DNA of 64,000 nt from Mactra quadrangularis (GCA_025267735.1 CM046298.1:39705917-39769916), one strand, 5' to 3'. Numbered from the stretch's first letter, positions 26,101 through 41,500 are shown. Notes: a model not told the origin generated them from the sequence alone. Program-made: numbers and translations.

Positions 26101-29100
26101 ACTGATTGAAGAATTGTTGGTTAAATTCCGGCACAGGATATACTTGATGGAGTTTAGACATGAAATAATTGCTATGGCCATTCTCCCTCCTACTACTGTT
26201 TCCTAAGCATGTAGGGTAGTTGCGATAGTCACTGTCGGAGGTATGTGCCTACTAACTGGTTATCAGCTAAACCCAGAGATTTAACCTTTCAAGAGTAGGT
26301 TTGGCCAGTAGGTTAACTGACATAATTTAAATGACCTATACAACGTGTAGCATTAAAAATATCAACAAAATACATGTTGCTATAGCAATTAAGATTTACA
26401 ATCATGTTGAAGTGGCAATTTATTCAAGTTATTCTTCAAATGCTAACATTTTGATGCTTCTCTCTTCATGAAGAAAATTATTTCCAACTCCTAAGAGTAG
26501 TTTGTAATCTCAAGCCAATACAGAAATCAAAGTGCCAATAACACTGTCAGTCATGGGTTTTGAACATAAAGTATATGGCTTTTATAACAATGGAAGCGAT
26601 TCAAGGGACCTTTACCTTAACTATGTCAGATTATATATACATGTACTTCAATTGCACCAACAGCGTATGGACTGCTTGTTAACACATAACGCAGACAACA
26701 TTAATTGCGATAGTAATTATCCCTTCAATTGAATGAGCCAGACCTAATGTAATGGTCCGCGGCAGATTTTGATGAGGATTAGCTACAGTCCACTAATTAA
26801 CATGTGGAAATCCCTTAGCATAAGAAATAAATATATTGATTTAAACATTATAGATCTAATCCGGAATTCAAATTTATGGGTTTTTCCGTCCCTGCACAGC
26901 CGGTACAAACAATTTTTTGTACACATTATTGCTAAATAGCACGAACTATGGATTAAATCCTATTGTTTTTTGTACACATGTTTTCATAGTAACAGTGAAA
27001 GTTTGTTTGTACAAGAGGGGAAAACCCAAATATTTGAATTCCAGATATAGTCTATTGTATTATACATACATTGTAATCACATATTGGTTTAGTAACTTGA
27101 TCCTCATTATCAATGACTAATGTAGCAGAAATCTTAAACTTAGCATGATAGTCTTCATCTTCTACTTTCATATCAACACGAGCTGTAAGACTGACTACTT
27201 GTTCTACATCCCAATTATCACCTGTTATCACTTTATCACAGGAATCACCAGTAACTAATTGTTTGATAGGGGTATCATCAGAACATCTGAAATATTACAT
27301 GTACAGCCAAATAGGTATTAGTTGTCAACTTTATATAAGGGGCAAGCTCTGGGCTATCCCAAAGATTTTGTAATAATTCCATTCTTTTTTCTGAGTTCCT
27401 TGGTAGAATGAAATAATCTACACCCAAAAACTTCCTTTCATGGTTGACATTAAAATGTGGCATTATTTGATAAAATATACAATGAAATTAAAAAATCTTA
27501 AATTTTCATTGTAGTGAAATTACAAAATTAAAATAAAGTGTGACTGTGTTCACTGCAAATATTAAGTTACATATACATGTATAAATATATATGTATATAA
27601 TGCATAAATATGATATCATTGTTTATTTATGTATACAAGTGTTGAAATTTCATATTTAATATGAAATTTCAACACTTGTATACATAATATATAATTTATA
27701 ATCATCTTTTTTTTTTTCATGCAAACCTTGTTATTGTCATTACCTATCTACAGTGGGCACTTGCAGTCAGTCCCTTAGTTGACAGCATCATCGGTTATCC
27801 CACAATACATTACTCCACTATGCTGCATTATGTACAGTGGGCTATTTGGTTTGCAAAGGAGATTAGTCTCCCCTGCCTCATTATCATGCATATTTATGAA
27901 AACGAGATTTTGCCAGTCAATTGCCCATGATGCGCACAAAGTGTTACAGAAGAAAGTACTGTGGTTGCTGACAATGAGTTGACTGTTAAAGGTAGGTATG
28001 ACTGTATTATCAAATTCAATATTAACTGAATGTCTCATTTTTTTCCTCAACTCTTAATTTAGGTAGGAAAAGGTCTCTATAATAGACCATTCCACAATTA
28101 AGACCACCAAATATTAGGGCTGTCACGATATACTGGTATACCGGTATATTGCAATATGCAGCTGCCGCAATACGTACCGCGGTACGAATTTATTGTACCG
28201 GTATTTAGCGATATTTTTTATTTTCATCGAAAAATTCTTCCCTTCACCAAATGAAAATAGCGAAACGTCAGTTTTCTTTTGTTCATTTGATGAAAGCTGA
28301 AGTTCAAAGAATTTGGACACGTTCCGGATGTTCTCATTACTCTTAGAGGCCGATTATTTTTTCAGTCCAGTCTGCTACAGGCACTTTCCCTACAAAATCC
28401 TTTAACATACTTCACTACTGAACAGTTGAAAAATTCTTTAAGACAGAAATATTATGCAGCCGTGTCTTTGGTTTGCAAACAGTATATCGGGGTACGTATC
28501 GCGGTTCTGTTCTAGTGCATCGCAATATACCACGATACGCTCCTGGCGTATCGTGACAGCCCTACTAAATATGATTGTTCTTATAGTGGAACTTTACTGA
28601 ACTGAAATGTATGACATACCTTGGCATTTTAGATTCATCTTCAATAATTTCAGTATCAATTCTAATACTACATGTTTGTCCTTCCTGGCATATATCAGTA
28701 TAATTTCCATCAACTGTTAGACCTATAGTTTCTCCAGGTATCTCACCTTCCTTTACAATGATTGTATCTTTAGTTATAGAACACTGGAAATACCAAATAT
28801 ATAGGTATGTGTGAGCAAATGGATCAAATGCTGATAAATCACAGATTATTACAGAAATTCTGGAAATCACGGAAAATCATGGAAAATCCAGAATTCACGG
28901 ATTCTATGCAAAAATCACGGACTATTGGCGGAAAAGTCGGAAATCACGTATTTTATCTTACCAATTACGGACGATCATTATGGTAAACTATGTTAATTTT
29001 GTGGATAAATACATATATTTCAATAGGAATTCCCAATAAATGTACGTTTTTAAAGAAAAAAATAGTAAAAAACTACATAAAATATGAAAATCTGTGATTT

Positions 29101-32100
29101 CTGTGAAAATCCGTGATTTGTTAAGGGCGTAAGCAAACATATCAGTAACAGTATCAGTCAAAATCACTGACTTACCACACAGCTAATAAGCCGATGATTT
29201 ATTTTAGATTTTTAAAACTATTGTTATTAAAGGTACACCACATACAATTACCAAACACAAGAAACTTAAAGGTTTCGCCCTAAAATTGTACAAATAAATG
29301 AACATCAAAGTACAGCTATTTATGTTACAGTTACCAGTTTTCTATCACAAGAATTTCACAAGAAATAAGCATGAAATTGTCTTTTGTTGTGTAAATGACA
29401 ATACATATAGAATATACAATATTTATTACTGACTTTAACTTGCTTATTAAAAGAATTGAACCAGACTTGAAGTCTAAAGTGTTCCGACTACTTAAAACAG
29501 TTCAATAGAATAATTGTCATTTACTGACATAACCCCCTCAGAGTCCATAGCATTTTTAGTGACTTTTTATTTATTTCCCCCAAAATATATCTACTGTAAT
29601 TTCAGTCCCTATCAATACTTAGGTACAGAACTCTCAACTAGTTCTAGCAGTATATAAATTGCAATTCAAACAGATTGGTTGCTATGCCAAGGGCAATTAT
29701 TTCTTAACACCTTACAGACACCTACAAATGGCACTTTTTTCATGCGCAGAGTCAAATCGCAGTAAATGCAAGTGTGTTTAAATATAGATGTTTATCAAAG
29801 ATTAATAGAGTCTGAAAAAAAAATAAATATTTTTTTACATTCCTACCTGTATATGAGGCATATCCACGCAGACTAAAGATTTTTTAATTGTAGATAATTG
29901 TATCTCAGCCTCTTGTTTAATCTTAGCCTGAGCACTGTCTTCACTATTACATACTGTTACAGCCTTATTGATACAGACTTTCAACAATTCATATTGACTG
30001 AAAATAAATATTAAAAAATATCATAAAGTATGACTCTTTGCGTGGCATATTTACATTTTTTCAGCTATATTGCAGCAGTGTGTTGTCTAAACCAAACTCC
30101 TTGATAGGCCAAGATCTTAGAACCTAGGCTTTTAAACTAGCGCTTACAGTAAGTACCCACTCCAGTGGCTCACGAATACCCCACTTGATACAGAGGAAGG
30201 TGGGAGAATACCATAGAAACAACTTAATGATTAGCCTAGCCAAGCAGTATGTAGAAACTGACTGGATATTGATCTATCTACCTCTGAATTTGTTGTCAGA
30301 CATACTACTAACTGAGCTATTCTAACTGTTAGACCTATAGTTTCTCCAGCTAACAGAGCTATTCTAACTGTTAGACCTATAGTTTCTCCAGCTAACTGAG
30401 CTATTCTAACTGTTAGACCTATAGTTTCTCCAGCTAACAGAGCTATTCTAACTGTTAGACCTATAGTTTCTCCAGCTAACAGAGCTATTCTAACTGTTAG
30501 ACCTATAGTTTCTCCAGCTAACTGAGCTATTCTAACTGTTAGACCTATAGTTTCTCCAGCTAACTGAGCTATTCTAACTGTTAGACCTATAGTTTCTCCA
30601 GCTAACTGAGCTATTCTAACTGTTAGACCTATAGTTTCTCCAGCTAACAGAGCTATTCTAACTGTTGGACCTATAGTTTCTCCAGCTAACTGAGCTATTC
30701 TAACTGTTAGACCTATAGTTTCTCCAGCTAACTGAGCTATTCTAACTGTTAGACCAATAGTTTCTCCAGCTAACTGAGCTATTCTAACTGTTAGACCTAT
30801 AGTTTCTCCAGCTAACAGAGCTATTCTAACTGTTAGACCTATAGTTTCTCCAGCTAACAGAGCTATTCTAACTGTTAGACCTATAGTTTCTCCAGCTAAC
30901 TGAGCTATTCTAACTGTTAGACCTATAGTTTCTCCAGCTAACTGAGCTATTCTAACTGTTAGACCTATAGTTTCTCCAGCTAACAGAGCTATTCTAACTG
31001 TTAGACCTATAGTTTCTCCAGCTAACTGAGCTATTCTAACTGTTAGACCTATAGTTTCTCCAGCTAACAGAGCTATTCTAACTGTTAGACCTATAGTTTC
31101 TCCAGCTAACAGAGCTATTCTAACTGTTAGACCTATAGTTTCTCCAGCTAACTGAGCTATTCTAACTGTTAGACCTATAGTTTCTCCAGCTAACTGAGCT
31201 ATTCTAACTGTTAGACCTATAGTTTCTCCAGCTAACTGAGCTATTCTAACTGTTAGACCTATAGTTTCTCCAGCTAACTGAGCTAGTCTTACTGTTAGAC
31301 CTATAGTTTCTCCAGCTAACTGAGCTAGTCTTACTGTTAGACCTATAGTTTCTCCAGCTAACTGAGCTATTCTAACTGTTAGACCTAGAGTTTCTCCAGC
31401 TAACTGAGCTAGTCTTACTGTTAGACCTATAGTTTCTCCAGCTAACTGAGCTATTCTAACTGTTAGACCTATAGTTTCTCCAGCTAACTGAGCTATTCTA
31501 ACTGTTAGACCTATAGTTTCTCCAGCTAACTGAGCTATTCTAACTGTTGGACCTATAGTTTCTCCAGCTAACTGAGCTATTCTAACTGTTGGACCTATAG
31601 TTTCTCCAGCTAACTGAGCTAGTCTTAAGAATTACAAGTATACTTAGTGTAATAAACTAATCAAATTGCAGCATGTAATTACTGATCTATACATATTTGT
31701 TAGCACATTTTCATCAAAATACATCATATGAACAGCAAGCCTATGAAATACAATAATTTGATAGGCCTAGATTACTTGTGAATGGACGCACCAAATAAGA
31801 ATGTTTTACATGTGTATGCAAGTGCTGTTACAGCTGTAATTGTGTATGCTGAGGTATGTCTATATAGACCTAATCCGGAATTCAAATTTATGGGTTTTTC
31901 TGTCCTTGCACAGGCGGTACAAACAAAGTTTCTACACATTATTGCTAAACAGCACAAACTATGGATTAAATCATATTGTTCTTTTTACACATGTTTTCAT
32001 TGTAACAGTGAAAGTTTGTTTGTACCGGAGGGGAAAACCCAAATATTTAAATTCCAGATATAGTCTATTGAAATGCTGTAACCATGTATTGTTATAGGTT

Positions 32101-32460
32101 TCTTTTTTGAAGACTTAGTAAATTATCAGGCAGCATGATAGAAGACTATAAAATACAATGTACATACGAGCATTTATCTTCCATGGTGACACCATCTACA
32201 AAAGTGGATGTTGTGTATGCTGTAAGACAGGCTTCTGATTCTGTGATATCACATGGAACTGGAGTCGTCTTTGGTGTTGTACAATATCTCTGTAAAAATA
32301 CAATTAACACAACTAGTACAAAATATAAAAGAAACCAAATCTGATCCTCTAAACGAGGTCTCATGGCTCCCTGCATGCTGCCTACATCAGTTTGTGCGAT
32401 CCCAGCAGCAGATGAAATAAACCAGATTTGATTGGATTTAAATGATGAGCAGCTTTTGAA

Positions 32461-32501
<41 letters not shown>

Positions 32502-35500
32502 GACTAGAGGCAACACAGTTAGGCAAAGCCCAATCTTCCCTGTGAGCCTCTTGACAACAGTATTTACATAATATATACAACAAGCAAGGTTAAAAAACAA
32601 CAACATATGAAAAATGATAATAGATATTTACAACAATATACAATAAGAGTTATAGATTGATGTTAAAGTCACCCTTGATAATAATAGTTTCTTTATTCTT
32701 TATTCTCACTCAGTAACTCAGTATAATATTGAAATATCAGTAGATTTAACTCATTCTACAACAATATGTTTGTCCTTCTCAACGTATATGAACATCACAC
32801 CTTTATGGCAAAAAGCAAAGGCCAGGTTGAGACTTCCTTCAGCAAACTTCCTGAACCTGTACTCAAACTCTTGGAATCAGCAAATCATAAACAATCAATG
32901 GTGCAATGGTATACCATGTGACAGTATACTGCCTTCAGAGATCATGATTCAGTTTCTTGGTGAAAAGTTTTATATGTTCAAAAAAAATAAATTCTGTTTA
33001 TGCATCACATTATAAATTAATCTACTGAACATAAGTCAGATGGATCACAGTGCTTAGGTGAAGATAGGTAAAATTGTCAGTGGCTTATCAAATTCAGAAA
33101 ACAGTGATAATATCCATAAAACAGTTCAAACCGAACCTTGAAGTTCCTAGAAACATGACTTTAATTCTTGTCACTTGTAAATTCGGACAGAATAGAGACA
33201 AGTTTTGCCCGGACAAATGGATAAACCAAGGAGGCATATTTTCCTTACAAAAAAAGATATAAAAGTTCAAACTTCAATGATAAACACTTACACTATATTC
33301 TGTACATTTCTGCCATACAAGAGACAAACCAATGAAATATTCATCAGGACACTCTGGAGAACTAATGGCTGCTGAAATAGCTACACTGTCACGTTCATAC
33401 AATCTGTAAAAATATTTGCAAAGTCAAAATTTCAATTTTATATTAAAGAACTTCCAAACTCACAAAATCAACAAAACTTAACACTATGATATAGTATTTA
33501 ATTTAATAAGAAAGGAGGGAAAATTGATATTCTCATGCTGTTTTTGTTCCATAATATGCTGCTCAACAATATCAACAATGACATTCAAAAATATTTGGGC
33601 ACAGAATTTGACAGTTTTTCTGCTGTAAAAAGCCCACATTTTTTTGTACAGTTTGGCTTAAAATGACAACAAATGTAAGGATCAAGTAATTTTGTTACAA
33701 TATTAGGGTTCAAAAGAGGTAATGAAAATTTAGTAATAAAACAAATGATTATAAACTCTTTCCAGTATCCAGAAAGGGTATCATACAATAAAACAACTTA
33801 CGTGCAGAAATCTGTCTCCCAATATAAAGACTGTACAAGATCTAGAGTCATTACACTTGCCATTAAAAAGTTATCATAACAAGTTTTGTCTAAAATAAAA
33901 AAACAAGTCATATATGATGCCTGTACTTCAATATTGCAGTATCACCAATATGCAATTTTTACTGGACCGGAAGAAAGTTAATGGACCAAAAAACTCTTAA
34001 CAATTGTTACGCTAAAATACCCAGTTGATTTTTAATAATTTATCATTATATATCCTATATTAAATAAACAATACAACCACAAATAATGATTTTTATTGAA
34101 TTTAAAAATAGTAGCTGTAAAACGTTGGTGGACCAACAGTCCACTCTCATTTTAGAAGTCACTGGACCAACAGGAATTTCGGTGGACTCAGTCCATGGTC
34201 CACTGACTAAATTCTAAGACTGGACACATCAAGGTTTTTCTTATAGAATATTAGATAGTTTTTTTTTTACAGAATATTTGATAGTTTTTTATTATACATG
34301 TTGAATATTTGATAATTTGGTACTTACTGTCTGGTTTAGGGTCAACACAACTTCTTTCATCACCTTTTTTACAACATTTCTTAACATCGGGACAATCAAG
34401 ATCTGTTTCACAATGATACATCTTACCAGAGCCTTCATCAATACCACAATATCCTGGTTTTATACCTGAGAAAATAATATAGTAACTATCATCAACCATC
34501 AATACAAATACAGTACAAACTCTCTTGAGCAACACCCATTGGGAGGGACTAAAGGGTGTGGCTGTAAAAAGGTTGTTGCTCAGCAGAATTGAAACTCAAT
34601 TAAAATTATGCCAAAGGGAAATATTAAAAGATGTTATTGTGCAGACGATTTGTTCTGTAGAGGGTCAATCTGCAGGAGTCATACAGTACAAATATTTGTC
34701 CCCCTCTGTCTATGTGATTTGAAAGATACGCAGAGTCCCTTATCGCCAGAATAAAATTGGAGTGGATATACGCAGAAAATATATTGAATGAAATGCAAAG
34801 AGTAAAAATAGCATTTTTTGCCCCTTCTGTTTGCCCCAGTATTGTCATGGAAACTGAGATTGTGGATCAAATGGCTTTTTTATGAAATACAATCAGGTTA
34901 CATATAGCCCTTATACATTTAGGAGAAAAGATGCTGAATGTTCGCCAATGTCCATGAACCAGTGGGTTAAATAATGTAATAACTTACCATTACAGACATC
35001 CAAAACAATGTAGTGATAATTATTGAAAGCGTAGTTCACTAATTCATAAGATTCATCATCAAGCATGTTCCAATTTGCACTGACACATTCCCAAACAATT
35101 GTTAATTCATTGCACATTCTTTCTAATTCTATTACATAATCAACATAGGTTATCTCCTCAGTGCTTCCAGACTCTGTAGAACCAGTGCTGCCAGTATTTA
35201 TTGACTTGGTTCCTGACTTATTAGACTTGGACTTTGACTTGGACTTTGACTTGGATTTCGACTTCGATTTTGACTTCGATTTTGACTTGGATTTTGACTT
35301 GGATTTTGACTTCGATTTTGACTTGGATTTCGACTTGGATTTCGACTTAGAATTTGACTTGGATTTTGACTTGGATTTCGACTTAGATTTTGACTTGCAA
35401 GATTTCTTGGTACACGGTTCTGTTTCTGTTTCCTCAGATTCCTCAGACTCTTCTGATTCTTCTGATTCTGTGGATTCTACATCAGTTTGAGGTTCAACTA

Positions 35501-38500
35501 CAGTCACATTTTTCATGGACAATATATTGTTTGTATATTTGACATATTTTATAGCACAAGCTTCAAAACCATCATCAGTACAGGATACATTGGCTCTATT
35601 TAACATGGCATTATATGAGAGTTGAATCTCGGCCTTTGTGTTATCTGAACATGTGTCAATACTAGTCTCAATACAAGCTTTCATCTCATCAATATAACTG
35701 AAAGTGAGCAAATGAAATTTGTTTTTTAATACAGGGTATAACACTGTGTCAGCACAGTTTTAAGTAATTTTACAACATACAGCGCACCTAACCTAGCTTT
35801 TCTGGACCCTTATCTATAACCAGTACTCACTCACCCACAAGATAGGGAACTTCTCCATATACCTAATTAATGGAGAAAATTGACATTATAGTCAAAATTT
35901 CATGGACCTCCTTGGTTATGATTTGAACCCATAACCACTAGATTAGAAAATCTCGGCACGCTACCAGCTGCACTACAGAACCCGGTTATTTATATATTTA
36001 ATAAATATGAAATTCTTGCCTTCCATGGATCCCACTTAAAATTGTAATATAGAAAAACTAGAGCTCCATGTGTTTGAGCATTATGTTCAAAGGATGTGCA
36101 GTCAACACATTTGAATTCAAGGTCACTGCAACATTGACCTTTGACCTACTAATCACAAATCAACAAAGGTCATCTACTTATCATGATCAATCTTTGAACC
36201 TAATATCATTACATGTACCCTGGACCTTTCAGTTTTCTAGTTAATGAGCAGACAAGCAATGGCAAACAGGTGAAAGGATGGGCAGACAATGTAAAACCAA
36301 TATGTCTCCCCAAGAAAGAGGGAGAGATAATAAGCTGCTGACAGTAATTTATGTTCCTTTGTCTGTATCCCCCCTCCCCTAACCCCCCCCCCCCCCTTTG
36401 CCGAGCTAGAAGGATAGTTTATTGCTCAAGGGAACAAAACAGAAGACTTTAGATGTGACATGAACAAACCCAGAACTGCCTATCCAATTATTGCCAGTCC
36501 AAAGTCGTAACCATCTGGCCATATAAAACTTAAGACTATACATAGCAACTTCATACACTTATTTGTACATTGCAAACTATGAAGTAAAAATTACATAAAA
36601 TGAATAATGTTATATAGTGAGTAATGTACAAGTAAATTGGGTAATATTTGTGAATACTTACAAGCATGCTTCACCATTAGCTATATATTTACTAATTGAA
36701 GCACCGAAACGAGAAATACATGACTTAGCTTTCTTTTCACCCTGAAATAGTCAATGTACAAACAACATAAATCACTAAATAAAGAACATGAGGCTAGTAA
36801 GGGTTTGAGCCTAGGAAGTAACAGATTGTGAACAGAATTACCAGGTTTGGAATGTAAGCAATTTCATGGCAAATACATACAAAGTTTAGAGACATTTTCA
36901 CTAATTGTAGGCCTACTGATTAGTTTTTATCTAAATTTTGATCACTGTTTTTTTTTTAAATGTTTTGCTTTTTCTGGTCATCATCTTAATCACTGAGAAT
37001 ACAACAATGACATAAAAGCTATGTGATGGGAAATAATTTTAATAACATAGTTCAGCAAGTACTGTACATAAGAAACTATTCAGCACATCTTCAAATAAAC
37101 TCATAATAAAATTTTTTAACACAAATCATAAACATAATAAATTGACTTATAATGTCTGTAATCATTCACAGCACTGAATATACATACATGCATATATAAA
37201 AATAAGTGATAATACTCTTATGTCTATAAAATGGCACGGGCAACAGGCACTGTCTTGATCAACCCTTTAAATACATGGATGATGGAAACAGTTGTATATA
37301 TCTAGCCCCTTTGCTAAATTGGGACTGTGCCACCTGACTTGGTTCAATGGTGTATCGTTCATTTATTAATTTAACTGTACGATATTGGACTTCAAATTCA
37401 GGGCTGATTTGACATTCACCACATAACCAAATAATTTGGCCATAATGGGAAAACACCGCCTTTATGAAATACCTCAGCTATTATGAGATTTAAGCATTTT
37501 GACTTGTTCCGAATCTCAATTTGGCATAGTTTTATCTTAAAGGCTGTCTTTTTTTCCACAGAAAAAATGTCAACAATTTTAATGTTGGTATAATCTGATA
37601 CAAGTAAATAAATTGTTAACCCTTCAGCTATATCCTTTATCTACAGGTATTATACTTTTTCACAAATAGTATAGTTAATTACATGTAAAAAAATTGTCAA
37701 AGTATTTTTTATAATGGCCCTGTTATTTGGCTTAAGACAGTAAAGCTACAGTCCCATAAACATAAAAATAGCCGTGAGGGCACGGTACGGGCACCGTGCG
37801 ATCAAGCTCTGCAAGGACCCGTACGTACTGTTACATTTTTACCAGGGTCCGTGGGATGAGCCCAGGATACACATATCAGTTTCAAAGTCAAATCGTGAAC
37901 AAAATCATGGCTGAGCATGGATTAAACATGCATATCTTCCAGCTACGCCTCCGTACAGGGGTGTTGTTTTGTGCCATGTGCGTACCGTCACCTTAATACG
38001 CAAGGCTTCCCACGACCTACGGCTATCTGCACGTACGGGTCTGCAACAAGCCCGATTTTATGGGACTGAAGCATAATATGACAGCTTCAGCCTAATAACA
38101 GGACCAGTATGAAAACACTTAATTATTAACATTATACTAATAAATGAGTAGTGTGGAACTTTTATAACATAAAACATAAAAAAGTTGTAAGAATGTAACT
38201 TACACAATCAGGAGCTTCAACACATGGAGTTTTAACAATAGTTGGACATGAGAAGTCTTCCAAGTTAGCAACAGTAGTACTAATAACTGATTCAGCCACA
38301 GATATCTCAATGTCACCACATGAGTAAAGGTTCTCATAGACACAAACCAACATATCTGAATAGCCACTGCAATAAAAGACATTATTTGTTGTATGACATT
38401 TGTATCATGTCACATACGTGGTATAACTTAGTGAACAGTAACTGTTGTGTTCATACTGTTGGAATAAACTTATACATGTAATAACTCCTTGAAAACCATT

Positions 38501-41500
38501 TTTTGAAAATAATTTTGAGCAGACTTTCTTATTCAGCATTAATTGGATTAATTAAGCTTCATGCCACCAAAACAAATCAGTGTAAAAAGTAATAATATTA
38601 TCAAGAATACATATCTTTTTTTATAAACATTTTGAAATACAAAGTCATGTACACACATCTTAGAAATAAAAGTGGTATAATTACACATTTCTCACAATTA
38701 AAAAATAACATATCTCATGTCAAACAAGTCTTAACAAACTAAAGTATTAAAGTTATCCAAATACATTTGCTACTCAAATAACCTTAGAAACCAAAATAAT
38801 TACAATAATGTTAAACTCTATTGCTCCTGTTAAATTGGAGTAATACTCACATGCAACTACTGTTTTATACCACGTTTTGTATTACATGTAAAAGATTAAC
38901 CTGATATGAAGATGTAAATATCAAAACGTTGAATTAAAAATACAAATAAATATGCAGAAGTGTGAATTCTTTTTATTAATTTAATAATACATATTTGTAA
39001 AAACACTGTTCAGGACATGTCCGGTTAACAGTAGCATTATGTTATACTGTTCAGGACACTAATTTTCAATGTAAAATAAATAGAAATAAATAAGAAATTA
39101 GTGATAAAAATGTAAACTTAGGTGGAATCATGAACTGTGAAGGATGTCCAAAAATATGAATTATATAGGCTTTTTATTTATTTGTGTTATTGTATATACA
39201 TATGTTTTTATGGTGGAGGGTTTTTACTTACATGTATTTATTATTATTTTCTTTATAACATTTTTGTACAACGCCATTGAATATGTAACATAGAAATAGG
39301 CGTTTAATCAAATGAAAAAGTTTAAGTTTAAGTTTAAAAATAGCAATAAGATTTAATCCTAATTTCGTGCTTTTCAGCAATAATGTGTAACAAACTTTGT
39401 ACCAGATTATCAAACAGACTGAGAAACCAATAAATTCAATATCCGAAATAGGTCTGTTCAGGATTGTCTCAATTTTAAGGTCTACAACCTTAAAACATAG
39501 TTACATACCTACAAATTTCATCATCATCATCATAATAGAAAGGATTTCTTGCGTTCCATTCAAAATCTCTAATACAAGAGTAAGCTTTAGAACGTTGGCA
39601 GCTAGCATCAGGTGAAAACATGGTAGGATCAACACATATTAATGGTTCTTTTACTTGTGGTGTTTTTACAGGTTCGCCTGTAGTACAAATATCTAAAGCT
39701 AGGCATTCCACCTCCATGAAAGTCTCAATGACTGAGTTCTGAACCGTTTTATTACATCCTACGAGTGTATCTCTCAAACAACTTCTAGTATTATGTAGAC
39801 CACTGAAACAAATCAAAGAAGATACTACTACCTCACTCTCTACAGCATGCAAGCCATGTACGTTTTTAGGAGTATAAAGTAAAGTTCCCCATAAACACCA
39901 CCTTTGTATTTGCTAATTCATGTCATTTTTGACAATTTATAAAAGTCCCAAATGCTTAATTTTAGAAGAAAAAGGACCCTATATTTAAAGACCATTTTGC
40001 TATTAAGACCATCAATTTTAATGGTTTTTGCTAGTTAAATCTTATGATATATTTCAAGACTTCAATGGAATAGAATATGTAACTTGTCTGCAGACTATCA
40101 ATGCACACATCAGGCTTAGGATTTCCACTCTTATTCCATAAAATAGTTCGTTTAGATAAAACCAATTTTTTTTTAGCTAAATAGTGAAACAAGTTCTTAC
40201 AACCCTTCCTGGTCCCCAAGTACTAAGCTAGTAAGATAATGTTTGTTGCTCAAGGAAACAATGAGTCGATTTGGAATGGAATTGGAACCCAAGTGGCACT
40301 GGCTATCCATTTATAATCAATTCACTGTCATAACCACTGGAAAAAGCCCACTCTTGTTCAAGATGAGTGTCACCAGGTAAAACTTTAATGATGTCATATA
40401 CAGGGTAATTAATTATTTGAAGACTTAACGTGCATTTAAACACTCTCCGTAAACAAATATCCTGTAGAGCGTTGTCGTACAGGCTCTCTACTTTCTCCGT
40501 GGAAGGTCACGTCGAGATGAACTTTGTGTCGACCAAACAATGTGTAGCTTTCATCTAGGCGAAAAAACACTATTAAACACATTTTGATTTCGTAATTTCT
40601 ATTTTTAGACCAAGGTTTGCATGCTTATTTAACAGCAGTATTATTCACAGTCTGCGATTGGGCGGCTCATTTCAAATTGCGTGACGTAGGCGATGTAAAC
40701 AAGTTACGTATCATAACAATTTTGTCATGAATATTATGATGAGAAAAGTTCACCTGAACTTGACCTTCGTTTGGAAAAGGCCAGATCTAAATTAGCGAGT
40801 ATGGGAGTGTAAAATTTTAGATAGGGGTTTAATCAGATTGGCATTTAAATGTCCCATATTCCTCAAGTCATAACAACTTACCTACAAATCATAGTTGAAT
40901 TATTAGAGGTGTAATCATGAAGTGTTACTTCAAAACTTAACATAGATATACAATCCATAGCTGTCATAGGTGAGCAAATCAAAGCCTTCTCCTGGCATGT
41001 GTCACTACTGTACACTAAGGCATTCAACAAAGCACCTGTCTCTGCATCAAGAGAACAATTTCTGTAGGATTCATAACAGGCTTCATTCATCCCTCTGAAA
41101 TATATATTTGTAAAACTAATTTATTTTATCTCCATTGTGAAACGAATTCTTACAACATATTATTTATACAGTACTAGTTAGTAGGACAAAGTTTCTTAGG
41201 CTCAAGGAAAAAATGGTGTAGGTTTTGGATGTGATTCAAACCAACACTTAGCTGGCTATTCATTCATATCCAGTCCAATATTGTAACCGCTCGGCCATGC
41301 CTGCACCATATACATGTATATTGAAATATTGAAACCAAATAAAAATTGATCCTCCCAGCTCATTGAACCTATACATCTTACCTACCAACTTATAAGCAGG
41401 CAGTGTACCACATCACAATAAAAGCTAGCTAATTATAGGCAAAAAAGTACAACTGTCATATTCTTGCTTTGCTTTATACATGTATACCTACACATTTATG

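Noticed and set aside
31840..32097. Open frame in MITE family A, shared with 26917-27120
   Set aside because: The shared peptide follows from near-identical DNA; other copies break the frame and no known protein is recognised.
32382..32606. Poly-Tyr/poly-Ile frames
   Set aside because: Translations of the (TAA)n microsatellite.
35161..35490. Plus-strand open frame rich in FDLD repeats
   Set aside because: It is the exact antisense of the Lys-Ser tract in exon 34988..35697, which is supported by splice borders and frame.
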